This document shows, in pieces, positions 18,513 to 27,381 of a DNA stretch of 64,000 nt. The notes under the pieces are model-generated. The model saw only the letters and a program-made list of their open reading frames with translations, ran no database searches and was not told the origin of the DNA. Position numbers and translations under genes: made by a program. The DNA lies in the NCBI RefSeq assembly GCF_009649815.1, contig NZ_WJIC01000011.1:124001-188000 (forward strand). The letters are read 5' to 3'. Position 1 is the stretch's first letter. Each line of letters opens with the position of its first letter. The DNA comes from Nocardia sp. SYP-A9097 (GTDB taxonomy: Bacteria; Actinomycetota; Actinomycetes; Mycobacteriales; Mycobacteriaceae).

Positions 18513-19082
18513 ATGCTGCACGCCGTGGGAACCCGAGAAGATCTGCTCGCCGGCGCGAAACAGTGCCTGGCCGAACGCGGCCTGGCCCGCACCACCGTGC
18601 GCGATATCGTGGCCGCCTCCGGTACCAACCTGGCCGCCATCAACTACCACTTCGGCACCCGCGACCAGCTGCTCAATCAAGCCATGCTGGAGTCGACCGC
18701 CGAATCGGTGAACCGGATCCTGACCTCACTGCCCGAAGGCGAGGACCTCGACTCCGATGAGCGCCTGACCTTGTTCTGGCGCAAGCTCATCGAATCCTTC
18801 GCCACCGACCGCGCGCTGTGGTCGGCCAATGTAGAGGCCATGGCGCAGGCCCTGCACTCCCCCGAACTGCGCACCGAGATCGGCGCGGCACAGGTCCGCG
18901 CCCGCACGGGTCTCTCGGAAGCCTTGGGCGACAACGACCCCCGTATCGGTGCGATCGTGCAGACCGTGATCGGCGGCCTCCTCGTGCAGGCTCTCGTCGA
19001 GCCCGGAAACGCCCCGACCGCCGAGGACCTCACCGCCGGAGTCCGTGCGCTGGCGGCGCTCTCGGACCCGCGCCACGACTGA
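18513..19082 (+). CDS. TetR family transcriptional regulator
   Basis: A 189-residue TetR regulator. The N-terminal helix-turn-helix is TVRDIVAASGTNLAAINYHF, followed by GTRDQLL, and a ligand-binding domain fills the remainder. No ribosome binding site precedes the ATG at 18513; a GTG at 18525 is the alternative, and translation may be leaderless. The gene lies 12 bases from the nearest operator and is divergent from the PapA-like gene, its most likely target. Confidence 0.85.
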   Translation: MLHAVGTREDLLAGAKQCLAERGLARTTVRDIVAASGTNLAAINYHFGTRDQLLNQAMLESTAESVNRILTSLPEGEDLDSDERLTLFWRKLIESFATDRALWSANVEAMAQALHSPELRTEIGAAQVRARTGLSEALGDNDPRIGAIVQTVIGGLLVQALVEPGNAPTAEDLTAGVRALAALSDPRHD

Positions 19083-19302
19083 GGCGCCGGCTTGGGTTGC
19101 TCCCCATCACGAGCCCGCACGTCCCGGGGCCGCCCTCCCGTGCGCGCCTACCTCGACGTGATGGTCAGTGGGATATGTCCGGCGTGCTCGAGCAACACCG
19201 CCATGTCGGCAAGTGCCCCGCCCCGCCCGGCATGTTTTCGGCCGGGATCCACACCCCGGCAAAGGACAGCGCGAGGACTCGGCAGATGCGCGCCGGAACA
19301 AC

Positions 19303-19333
19303 AGTGGCCCCGAGCGATTCGCCCGGGGCCACT
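19303..19333. terminator. Hairpin terminator between convergent genes
   Basis: A perfect 10-bp stem (AGTGGCCCCG and its complement) with an 11-base loop, between the stop of tetR and that of the convergent PEBP-like gene. Its stem shares the core GTGGCCCCG with the hairpin after fadD. The remainder of the 265-base gap holds no gene that can be supported. Confidence 0.55.
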
Positions 19334-19347
19334 ATCGACAACGCGCT

Positions 19348-19884
19348 CTACTTCTGCTCGTGCGTGCCGATCAGCGTCGCGCGCCCGATGGCGTTCATGA
19401 ACAGGTTGAAGCCCAGGTACGCGGGTGAGGCGTTCTCGTCGACCTCGAGCTTGTCCACGCCGACCGCGTGCACGACCACGAAGTAGCGGTGCGGGCCGTG
19501 GTTGGCGGGCGGGAACGCGCCGGTGTACTCGTGCAGGCCCGCGTCATTGCGCAGCACCACGGCGCCTTCGGGCAGTGTGCCGCCCTTGCTGCCCTGGCCG
19601 GACTCCAGGCTTGTGGTGCTCGCGGGGATATTCGCCACCACCCAATGCCAGAAGCCCGAGGCGGTCGGTGCGTCGGGGTCGAATACGGTGACGGCGAAAC
19701 TCTTTGTCTCAGCGGGGAATCCGCTCCAGCTCAGTTGCGGGGAGATGTCCTTGCCGCCCGCGCCGCCCAGCGCGCTGACCTGATCCATATGCAGCGGCTT
19801 GCCCTCGCTGATCTCGCTGGAGGTGAGGGTGAACTCGGGCAGTTGCGGCAGTGGGGCGTAGGGGTTGTATGAATAGTCGGGCAC
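19348..19884 (-). CDS. YbhB/YbcL family PEBP-like protein (Rv2140c-type)
   Basis: A 178-residue phosphatidylethanolamine-binding-protein-like (Raf kinase inhibitor-like) protein. The ligand-site motifs are FDPDAPTASGFWHW and GPHRYFVVVHAV. There is no signal peptide, so it should be cytosolic. The bacterial family is small-molecule binding but poorly defined functionally. Together with the next gene it corresponds to the M. tuberculosis pair Rv2140c-Rv2141c, which normally converges with pyrD. The gap of 25 bases to the peptidase gene upstream suggests co-transcription. Confidence 0.88.
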   Translation of the reverse strand: MPDYSYNPYAPLPQLPEFTLTSSEISEGKPLHMDQVSALGGAGGKDISPQLSWSGFPAETKSFAVTVFDPDAPTASGFWHWVVANIPASTTSLESGQGSKGGTLPEGAVVLRNDAGLHEYTGAFPPANHGPHRYFVVVHAVGVDKLEVDENASPAYLGFNLFMNAIGRATLIGTHEQK

Positions 19885-19909
19885 GGGCCGTCCTTTCGAT
19901 CGCAGACTG

Positions 19910-21259
19910 TCAGCAGTTCAGCAGGAAGTGTTCCAGTACGCTCGCACCGAATTCCAGTGACGCCACCGGGACGCGTTCGTCCACGCCGTGGAACAATGCG
20001 CTGAAATCCAGGTCCGGGGGCAGTCGCAGTGGTGCGAAGCCGAAGCAGCGAATTCCCAAGCGCGCGAAGGCTTTCGCGTCGGTGCCGCCCGAGAGCATGT
20101 ACGGTACGGTGCGGCCGTGCGGATCGTGGGCGAGGATGGCGGCGTTCATGGCGTCGACCAGGTGCCCGTCGAAAGTCGTTTCGTACGAGTCGAGTTTGGT
20201 GATCCACTCGCGTTCGACATCGGGGCCGATGAGCGCGTCCACCTCCTTCTCGAACTCGGCTTGGCGGCCGGGCACGACACGGCAGTCCACCACGGCCTCG
20301 GCGGTCTGCGGAATCACATTGGCCTTGTACCCGGCCTGCAGCATGGTCGGATTGGCCGTATCGCGCAGGGTCGCACCGATAATGCGGGAGATGGTGCCGA
20401 GCTTGGCCAGTTGGCCTTCGATATCGGGGCTCGACGGATCGAACCTCAGACCGGATTCCTCGGCGACCGCGGCCAGGAACTCCGCCACCGAATCCGAGAC
20501 GACCAGGGGAAAGGTGTGTGTGCCCAGGCGTGCGACCGCCTGCGCCAGAATGGTGACCGCATTGTCCTCGTGCAGGAACGAGCCGTGCCCGGCGCGGGCC
20601 TTGGCGCGCAATCGCATCCAGCCCAAACCCTTTTCGGCGGTTTCGACCAGATACAACCGGCGCTCACTGCCATCGGGTCGCGGCACCGTGAGCGAGAATC
20701 CGCCGACCTCGCCGACCGCCTCGGTGATCCCGGCGAACAGATCGGGCCGATTGTCCGCCAGCCACTGCGAGCCCCAGCGGCCGCCGTTCTCCTCATCGGC
20801 GAGGAACGCGAAGACGATATCGCGCGGCGGCACCGTGCCCTCGATCTTGAACTGCCGGGCCACGGCCAGCATCATGCCGACCATATCCTTCATATCGATG
20901 GCCCCGCGGCCCCACACATAGCCGTCGCGAATGGCCCCGGAAAACGGGTGCACACTCCAGTCCTGCGCCTGGGCGGGCACCACATCCAGATGCCCATGCA
21001 TCATCAGCGCCCCGCGGCTGGAATCCGCGCCCTGCAAGCGTGCGAACACATTGCCGCGTCCGGGCGCGCCGGACTCCACATATTCGGTGGTGTATCCGGC
21101 CTGCTGGAGTTGATCGGCCACCCACTGCGCGCATTCGCGCTCGCCCTTGGTGGTCTCGAGTTCGCCGGTATTGGAGGTGTCGAACCGGATCAGCGTGCTG
21201 ACCAGGTCCACCACCTCCGAGACGGCACGGGAGGTACGCGCTTCGCCAGTTTGGGACAC
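19910..21259 (-). CDS. M20 family metallopeptidase/dipeptidase (Rv2141c-type)
   Basis: A 449-residue zinc hydrolase of the M20/ArgE/DapE/CPG2 class. The metal-binding motifs are complete: MMHGHLDVVPAQAQDW, RGAIDMKDMVG, FLADEENGG and MLSGGTDAKAF near the C-terminus. Between them is the dimerisation domain starting near residue 195. The GTG at 21257-21259 follows GGAAAGGGG; the frame is open further upstream but without a ribosome binding site. The substrate is unknown; the mycobacterial counterpart has been named dapE2 without proof of that activity. Confidence 0.87.
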   Translation of the reverse strand: MSQTGEARTSRAVSEVVDLVSTLIRFDTSNTGELETTKGERECAQWVADQLQQAGYTTEYVESGAPGRGNVFARLQGADSSRGALMMHGHLDVVPAQAQDWSVHPFSGAIRDGYVWGRGAIDMKDMVGMMLAVARQFKIEGTVPPRDIVFAFLADEENGGRWGSQWLADNRPDLFAGITEAVGEVGGFSLTVPRPDGSERRLYLVETAEKGLGWMRLRAKARAGHGSFLHEDNAVTILAQAVARLGTHTFPLVVSDSVAEFLAAVAEESGLRFDPSSPDIEGQLAKLGTISRIIGATLRDTANPTMLQAGYKANVIPQTAEAVVDCRVVPGRQAEFEKEVDALIGPDVEREWITKLDSYETTFDGHLVDAMNAAILAHDPHGRTVPYMLSGGTDAKAFARLGIRCFGFAPLRLPPDLDFSALFHGVDERVPVASLEFGASVLEHFLLNC

Positions 21260-21491
21260 GTCCCCTTTCCTACCACCTCGCCACGCCGCCGCCCCCGGCC
21301 CCCGCCGTGTCGCGCCGGCGGCGATGCAGGTGGTGGCCACCGCCCGCGATTGAAATCACCCCTGGCCCAACCCTTTCCCGGAATCCCGAGGTATGCGATC
21401 AGCCCGGGTGCGGCACATTCGGCGACTGTGCACCGGTGGCGGTGATACGCACCGAATTCCGCCATGAGTGCACGCTCGCCGACGGGGGTGA

Positions 21492-22709
21492 TCAGCGCAG
21501 CACGCGCAAGGTCATGGTGAGGGTGGCCAGGAGCGAGTCCAGGCGTTGGTCGGCGATGCGGCGTTCGAGGACTTCGGGGTTCAGACGGGTGGAGGACGCC
21601 CACAATTCGCCGATATGGGCTTGGGCGGCGACGTCGGTGGCGGACAGCACCCACAGCAGCGGAGCCCACAGGCGGGCGGCCTGGGCGATGGCGGGGAGCA
21701 TGACCAGGGTCGAGGAGTCGAGTTCGGCGAGTTGGGTTCCGGCGCGGCGGCGTACCTCGGCGGGGGTGCGGGCCAGGGGTTCCAGGACGCCGCGCCACAG
21801 GGCGAGTTCGCTGCTGCCGTCGACCGCGGTGACCAGGGTTTCCGCGGCCTCGGCGATCACGGGATTGAAGGCGAGTTTGGTCAGGGCCGAGCGGCTGAGC
21901 TGGCCCGCGAAACGCAGCAGGTCGTCGGTGGCGTCGGCGGCCAGGAAGGTGGTGAGCAGGTCGGCGACGGCCGAGGGTGGAGCGACCTCGAAGAGAATAT
22001 CGCCGACGGCGACGATCACATCGGGGGCGCAGCGCGCGAAGACCGACAGCGCGGCCAGGCGCAGCTCCTTGGAGCCGTTGATGACCGTGCCGAGCAGGCC
22101 GGGAATCCGCTGTCCCGGTCCCGAAAGCAGTTGCCGCACAATAGCACTGATGCTCTCACCGGAGTAGGCGTAGGCGGCCGAACGGATCAGCCCCTCGTCA
22201 TCGGGGACGTCCTGCTCCACCGCGCGCACCAATTCCGGTGTGGCATAGGCCAGGAACGGTCCCGCGGTGATGTAGTCGCGCCGCCGCAGCAGTTCATTGA
22301 CGATCGCGATGACCGGTGCGGTGGGCGCGTCGTCGGCGAGCTGTCCGACGGTGCGCGGGTCCAGATAGGGCGCGCAGTCGGCGGCATACTCGATATTGAG
22401 CCGCAGCAGCGCGTCCACGGCTTTGCGCGGATGCTGGACGCCGACAGCGCCGGCCGCGCGACCGGTCATGGCCGGGGGCACCATGCGCTGCACGATGGGC
22501 AGCGAAATGCCGAGCGGAATGATCGGCACCAGTGCGCTGATCCGCTCGAAAACCGGTGTGTGCTGGTCGAACAGCGCGCCGGACATGCGCTGTTGCAGGT
22601 CGTTGAGCCGGTGCGCGCCCAGGCGCTCGAGGTGTTCGATGCGTTCGACCGGGACGTGCAGGGTCCGTGCCAGCAGTACCAGTTGGGCGCGAGTGACCAG
22701 ATCGGTCAT
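21492..22709 (-). CDS. Paralogous helical protein 1 (about 405 residues), unknown function
   Basis: A 405-residue, almost fully helical protein with no recognised family. It looks like a solenoid of short helical repeats, with one strongly hydrophobic segment (ALVPIIPLGISLPIVQRMV) near residue 60-80 that could touch a membrane. It is a close paralogue of the product of 25754-26977: both start MxDLVTRAQ and share the identical stretch DDEGLIRSAAYAYSGESIS. It starts at the ATG at 22709 by alignment with that paralogue; an upstream in-frame extension has no match there. It is divergent from the scramblase-like gene. Confidence 0.7.
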   Translation of the reverse strand: MTDLVTRAQLVLLARTLHVPVERIEHLERLGAHRLNDLQQRMSGALFDQHTPVFERISALVPIIPLGISLPIVQRMVPPAMTGRAAGAVGVQHPRKAVDALLRLNIEYAADCAPYLDPRTVGQLADDAPTAPVIAIVNELLRRRDYITAGPFLAYATPELVRAVEQDVPDDEGLIRSAAYAYSGESISAIVRQLLSGPGQRIPGLLGTVINGSKELRLAALSVFARCAPDVIVAVGDILFEVAPPSAVADLLTTFLAADATDDLLRFAGQLSRSALTKLAFNPVIAEAAETLVTAVDGSSELALWRGVLEPLARTPAEVRRRAGTQLAELDSSTLVMLPAIAQAARLWAPLLWVLSATDVAAQAHIGELWASSTRLNPEVLERRIADQRLDSLLATLTMTLRVLR

Positions 22710-22887
22710 AGGCCGGTCCGAGTCGCGAAGGCTCCGCCAGAGGCGAAATCGACTGTGGCAGACATGTTTTCCCCGTCCTAGGGTGCCCGTATCCGGTGCG
22801 CCCGTGTTCGACCGCCCATCATAGGCGGGCACATGCGACGAAAACCGCAAAAAGTGCAGACTCACAGGACCCCGTTAGGATGCGGCC

Positions 22888-23916
22888 ATGAGTCATCCCC
22901 CGGGTTGGTATCCCGAGAGTCAAGGTTCCACCGTGCTGCGCTGGTGGGACGGCGCGCAATGGACGAATCACACTCAGCCGCAGCAGCAATCGGCACAGGC
23001 ACAGCCTCAGGCGGCCCAGCAAACGCACGGGCAACAGCAGGGGCAGTACGGACAGCAAGGCCAGCAGTACGCACCGGCCGGGCAGCAACAGCATCAGCAA
23101 CAACAGGGCTATGCGAAACAGGGCCAGCAGCAGGGCCAGGCGTACGGTCAGCAGCAGTACGCGCCGCAGGGTCAGCAATACGGTCAGCAGCAGTACGGTC
23201 AGCAGCCCAGTGACGCGCACGCGCTCGAACTCGAGATCGGCGGCGCGCACGATCCCTCCGCGATTCAGCGGCAGGTGCAGCAGCAGGCCGGGGTCGGCGC
23301 GACCCAGGCCGGTGGCGGCACCGTGTTCACCGAGCCGATCCTGGTGGTGAACCAGAAGGTCAAGCTCATCGAAATGGCCAATGAGTACAGCGTTTTCGAT
23401 CAGCACGGCCGCCAGATCGGCGCGGTGGTGGAGGTCGGGCAGAGCGCGCTCAAGAAGGCCGTGCGCTTCATGTCCAGCTACGACCAGTTCATGACGCACA
23501 AGCTGGAGATCCGCGACGGCCAGGGTCAGACCATGCTGCGCGTGACCCGCCCGGCCAAGGTCTTCAAGTCCCGCTTCCTGATCGAGCACGGCAATGGTCA
23601 GCCGATCGGGGAGATCATCCAGGAGAACATGATCGGCAAGATCAACTTCTCCTTTGTGGTGAATGGCCAGCAAATCGGCGGGATTCGCGCCGAGAACTGG
23701 CGCGCCTGGAATTTCATGATCCACGACCACACCGGTCAGGAGGTCGCCCGCATCACCAAGACGTGGGAGGGCCTGCTCAAGAACATGTTCACCACCGCCG
23801 ACAACTACGTCGTGCAGATCCACCGCCAACTCCCCCAGCCCCTGCTGTCCATGGTTGTGGCCTCGGGCCTGGCCATCGACACCGCCCTCAAGCAGGACTC
23901 CCGCGGCTGGGGCTGA
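22888..23916 (+). CDS. DUF2510 and LURP-one/scramblase-like protein
   Basis: A 342-residue protein in three parts. Residues 1-30 are a DUF2510 module (PPGWYPESQGSTVLRWWDG). Residues 31-110 are a Gln/Tyr/Gly-rich linker made mostly of GQQY-type repeats. Residues about 140-340 are a phospholipid-scramblase/LURP-one-related beta barrel (LIEMANEYSVFDQHGRQIGA, AWNFMIHDHTGQEVARITK) ending in a hydrophobic helix (LLSMVVASGLAID). Actinobacterial relatives are probably peripheral membrane proteins, but scrambling activity is unproven. The start lacks a clear ribosome binding site and may be leaderless. A strong terminator follows. Confidence 0.82.
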   Translation: MSHPPGWYPESQGSTVLRWWDGAQWTNHTQPQQQSAQAQPQAAQQTHGQQQGQYGQQGQQYAPAGQQQHQQQQGYAKQGQQQGQAYGQQQYAPQGQQYGQQQYGQQPSDAHALELEIGGAHDPSAIQRQVQQQAGVGATQAGGGTVFTEPILVVNQKVKLIEMANEYSVFDQHGRQIGAVVEVGQSALKKAVRFMSSYDQFMTHKLEIRDGQGQTMLRVTRPAKVFKSRFLIEHGNGQPIGEIIQENMIGKINFSFVVNGQQIGGIRAENWRAWNFMIHDHTGQEVARITKTWEGLLKNMFTTADNYVVQIHRQLPQPLLSMVVASGLAIDTALKQDSRGWG

Positions 23917-23937
23917 TCCCGCCACCATGACCGCACT

Positions 23938-23969
23938 TCGGGTCGCACACCACGCGGTGTGCGACCCGA
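23938..23969 (+). terminator. Hairpin terminator after the scramblase-like gene
   Basis: A perfect 14-bp stem (TCGGGTCGCACACC and its complement) around the tetraloop ACGC, 22 bases after the stop codon. It is followed by TCGTTTTCG, a short T-rich stretch. Confidence 0.75.
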
Positions 23970-24068
23970 GTCGTTTTCGAGGGCGTGCGGGGCGGTGCCA
24001 CGCCGGACGTAAGCGGTATGCAAGACAGCGCAAGTGCGGGGCAATCGGGCATCGGCAGAGTGATTCTC

Positions 24069-25595
24069 ATGAACGAGACACGCGATGTGGTGGTGGTCGG
24101 AGCGGGACCGGTCGGGCTGATGCTGGCTTGCGAACTGCGGCTGGCCGGGGTGGATGTGCTGGTGCTGGAGCGACTGGCCGAGATGGATCTGACGGTCAAG
24201 GCCGGGGCCGTGAATGTGCCGACGGCACAGGCACTCTCGCGTCACGGCCTACTGCCGGAACTGCAGGAACAACATGACGCCTCGATGGCCAGGATGGCGA
24301 CCTTCCTGCGCGGCATGGGTGCGGAGCCGCGCCCGGCGGGCGAACGCCTGGTGCCCGGGCATTTCGCCGGAATCCAACTCGACGGTGCCGCAATCGATCT
24401 CGATGATCCGGCCTTCCAGGACGCGGGCCCGGCCGCGGCGGCCTGGTTCGTCTCACAGCAGGGCATCGAGATCGTCTTGGCCCGCCGCGCCCTCGAACTC
24501 GGGGTGGAGATCCGCCGGGGCGTCGAGGTGACCGGGTTCGACGACGACGGCGTCGGCGTCACCCTCGACTGCGCTGACCGCACGGTGCGGGCGGGCTGGC
24601 TGGTCGGCTGCGACGGCGGGCGCAGTATCGTCCGCAAGATCGCGGGCTTCGACTTCCCCGGCCTGGATCCGGAGATCACCGGCAGGCAGGCGCTGGTCGA
24701 GATGACCGGCGCGGAGGCCGTCGCCCCCGGCTGGCACGCCACCCCCACCGGCATCTACGTGTACGGTCCCATGCCCGGACGCTTCCTCACCGTCGAACTC
24801 GACGGGCCGCCCGCAGACCGCACCGCACCCATTACCGCGCAGGAACTCGAACAGAGCTTCCGCACAGTGACCGGCGTGGAAGTGCGCATCAGCAATGTGC
24901 TTTCGGCGACCCGCTTCACCGACAACACCCGCCAGGTCCCGGACTACCGCAAGGGCCGCGTCCTACTCGCCGGTGACGCGGCGCACGTGCACTCTCCCTT
25001 CGGCGGTCAGGGCCTGAACCTCGGCATCGGCGACGCGGTCAACCTCGGCTGGAAACTCGCCGCCGTCGTACGGGGTTGGGCCCCAACGGATCTGCTCGAC
25101 ACCTACACCGCCGAACGCCACCCCGTCGGCGCCTGGGTCCTGGACTGGACCCGCGCGCAAGTAGCCCTCATGCGCACCGACCCCCGCAGCCGAGCCCTGC
25201 GCGCGATCACCACCGAACTCCTGTCCACCCGCGACGCCGCCACCGCCATCTTCAAGAAGATCTCCGGCGTCCTGCACCGCTACGACCTCGGCGGCACCCA
25301 CCCCTTGACCGGTGCGATCACCCCGGACCTGGAACTCGCCAACGGTACCCGAATCGGCGACCACTTCCGCACCGGCCAAGCGGTCCTCTTCGATTTCACC
25401 GACTCTCCCGCCGTGCGTGCCCCGGCCGCCGCCCACCCCGACCGAGTCCAGGTGATCACCACCAAACCCGCTCAACCCCACACTGTTTCAGCCATCCTGG
25501 TCCGCCCCGACGGCATCGTCGCCTGGGCCACCGATACGTCCGACACCACAGGATTACCGGAGGCACTGACCCGCTGGTTCGGCCCCGGCAACTAG
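24069..25595 (+). CDS. FAD-dependent monooxygenase (class A aromatic hydroxylase type)
   Basis: A 508-residue flavoprotein of the PHBH-like class. The FAD/NADPH motifs are the N-terminal VVVVGAGPVGLMLACELRLAG, the middle VGCDGGRSIVRK, and LLAGDAAHVHSPFGGQGLNL near residue 300. A shorter thioredoxin-like C-terminal region follows. Relatives hydroxylate aromatic substrates, and some Nocardia members (Rox) inactivate rifamycins. Here the substrate cannot be told, and the sequence differs clearly from Rox. The ATG at 24069 directly precedes the FAD motif; a longer in-frame N-terminus is possible but not conserved in the family. Confidence 0.85.
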   Translation: MNETRDVVVVGAGPVGLMLACELRLAGVDVLVLERLAEMDLTVKAGAVNVPTAQALSRHGLLPELQEQHDASMARMATFLRGMGAEPRPAGERLVPGHFAGIQLDGAAIDLDDPAFQDAGPAAAAWFVSQQGIEIVLARRALELGVEIRRGVEVTGFDDDGVGVTLDCADRTVRAGWLVGCDGGRSIVRKIAGFDFPGLDPEITGRQALVEMTGAEAVAPGWHATPTGIYVYGPMPGRFLTVELDGPPADRTAPITAQELEQSFRTVTGVEVRISNVLSATRFTDNTRQVPDYRKGRVLLAGDAAHVHSPFGGQGLNLGIGDAVNLGWKLAAVVRGWAPTDLLDTYTAERHPVGAWVLDWTRAQVALMRTDPRSRALRAITTELLSTRDAATAIFKKISGVLHRYDLGGTHPLTGAITPDLELANGTRIGDHFRTGQAVLFDFTDSPAVRAPAAAHPDRVQVITTKPAQPHTVSAILVRPDGIVAWATDTSDTTGLPEALTRWFGPGN

Positions 25596-25753
25596 CCGCG
25601 CGCACCCGCCCCGACTGCCGACTGTGTAGCTAGGGCGGTGGTATGCCCGAATCTCCGCCCTGGGTGCACACTCGGCCGGGGATCGGACGCGGGCGACTAC
25701 GCCGACCATGACCGGCCCGCCGCATTTCGTGGCCAGGCCGGTCGGCTCGAAAC

Positions 25754-26977
25754 TCAGTGCGCGATCTGCAAGGTGGCGGCGAGTGCCGAAAGCTGTTCGC
25801 TCAGATCGAGTTCGGTAATGCGTTCTGCCAATTCCCGCCGGTCGGGATCCGCCAGCATGGACCACGCCTGCCCGATGCGCGATTGCGCATCGGGTTCGGC
25901 GACGGCGAGAACGCGCAGCACTGACGGCCATAGATCAGCGGCGGTCAGTATCGCGGGCAGCTGCGCCAGCGCGTCGGCCTCGAGGTGCGACACGGTTGCG
26001 CCGATGCGGCGCGCGAGAGCGGGTGCGGTGCGCTCGGCCAATTCCAGGAGTCCGCGCCAGGTCGCGGCATCGGTGCCGCCGTCGATCGTGGCGGTCAGCG
26101 TGTGGATCGACTCCTGTTCGGTCAGCACTGGATTGGCGGCCAGCAGATCCAGTGCCGACGGGCTCAGTTGCCCGACGAACCGCAGCGTCTCCGGTATCGC
26201 GCCGGCCGCGATGAAGGTGCGTACCAGGGCCGCGATGTCCTCGGCCGACCCCTCGTCGAACAGGATGTCGCCGATACCGACGATCACATCGGTATCGCAG
26301 CGCGCGAACACCGACACCGCCGCCAGCTTCAACTCATCGGATCCCTTCAAGATGGTCTGGATCAGCCGCGGAATCCGCTGCTCGATCCCGTCCAGCAGAT
26401 GCCGCACCACCATGCTGATGCTCTCGCCCGAATAGGCGTACGCGGCCGAGCGGATCAGGCCCTCGTCATCGTGGGTGCCCCGCTCCACCGCCTTGATCAA
26501 TGCCGGTGTGGCATAGGCGAGGAACGGTCCGGCGGTCACATAGTCGCCGCGGCGCAGAATCTCGTTGACGATCGCGACCACGGGCTCGGGCGGGGCGATA
26601 TCGGCGAGCTGACCCACCGCATGCGGATCCATATACGGTGCGCCGTCGGCGGCGTAGGACGGTTTCAGCATGCAGACCGCCTCGGCCGCCTTACGTGGAT
26701 GCTCCACGCCGATGGCCCCGGCCGCGCGCCCGGCGATCACCGCCGGCACCACGCGCTGCACCAGCGGCAGCGAAATACTCAGCGGAATGATCGGCACCAG
26801 CATGCTCAGCCGCGCGAACGTCTGATTGTGCTGGGCGAAAATGACTTTCGCCATGGCCTCCTGCAATTCGTGCAGGTGTCGTGCGCCGAGTTTCTCCAGG
26901 TGCGCCAGGCGTTCGGCGGGTACGTGCAGGGTGCGGGAGAGCAGGGTGATCTGCGCCCGGGTGACCAGATCGCTCAT
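25754..26977 (-). CDS. Paralogous helical protein 2 (about 407 residues), unknown function
   Basis: A 407-residue helical-repeat protein, a paralogue of the product of 21492-22709 over its whole length (both contain PLxISLPxVQRxVPxxxxGRAAGAxGV and DDEGLIRSAAYAYSGESIS). The hydrophobic stretch is retained near residue 60-80. Unlike copy 1, it is coupled by an ATGA overlap to a small gene just upstream. No enzymatic motif, signal peptide or DNA-binding motif is seen. The flanking scramblase-like protein and the hydrophobic stretch make a membrane- or lipid-associated role possible, but this is only inference. Confidence 0.7.
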   Translation of the reverse strand: MSDLVTRAQITLLSRTLHVPAERLAHLEKLGARHLHELQEAMAKVIFAQHNQTFARLSMLVPIIPLSISLPLVQRVVPAVIAGRAAGAIGVEHPRKAAEAVCMLKPSYAADGAPYMDPHAVGQLADIAPPEPVVAIVNEILRRGDYVTAGPFLAYATPALIKAVERGTHDDEGLIRSAAYAYSGESISMVVRHLLDGIEQRIPRLIQTILKGSDELKLAAVSVFARCDTDVIVGIGDILFDEGSAEDIAALVRTFIAAGAIPETLRFVGQLSPSALDLLAANPVLTEQESIHTLTATIDGGTDAATWRGLLELAERTAPALARRIGATVSHLEADALAQLPAILTAADLWPSVLRVLAVAEPDAQSRIGQAWSMLADPDRRELAERITELDLSEQLSALAATLQIAH

Positions 26978-27198
26978 CCCAGCCTGTTTCCGAACATGAT
27001 CTTCTTGGCCGCGGTGCTCAGCGGCCACGGCAGCGCGGAGACGGTTTTGTCGACCGCGGCCACCATTTCCTCGGTTTCGGTGCGCTGTGCCTGCCGGAAA
27101 ACCTCCAGCAGGTCGGCGGTTTCGGCCTCGGACAGCAGTTCGAGCGCGGCCAGCGGCCCACCCAATTCCCGCTCCAGCTGAGCTTTGGCGTCCACCAT
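26974..27198 (-). CDS. Small helical protein coupled to paralogue 2
   Basis: A 74-residue amphipathic protein with an acidic first half (LLSEAETADLLEVFRQAQRT) and a basic end (STAAKKIMFGNRLG). Its stop overlaps the start of the 407-residue gene by four bases (ATGA), so the two products are probably made together and may interact. The ATG at 27198 is preferred because an in-frame start 17 codons upstream has weaker context. The family is not recognised. Copy 1 of the large paralogue has no such partner. Confidence 0.6.
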   Translation of the reverse strand: MVDAKAQLERELGGPLAALELLSEAETADLLEVFRQAQRTETEEMVAAVDKTVSALPWPLSTAAKKIMFGNRLG

Positions 27199-27381
27199 GA
27201 TTCCCCTTGTCCCCGAATGACCCGGATCACTATCCGGTTCCGTCACCAAGGTCTACCAAGATCGATGGCCCCGCGCCAGACCCTGAAGCGGCTCAGGCGA
27301 CCACGGTTCGTCGACTGGAGTTCATACGGCGTTGGTCGCGGGGGTGCCGCCGGTAACCCGGTGCCCTGCACGATCAGCCAA

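Noticed and set aside
21260..21491. Short minus-strand frame upstream of the M20 peptidase
   Set aside because: Lacks a ribosome binding site and reads into low-complexity Pro/Arg sequence; no gene is supported.
24069..25595. Rifampicin monooxygenase (Rox)
   Set aside because: Same flavoprotein class and similar FAD motifs, but the middle and C-terminal parts differ too much by eye to assign drug inactivation.
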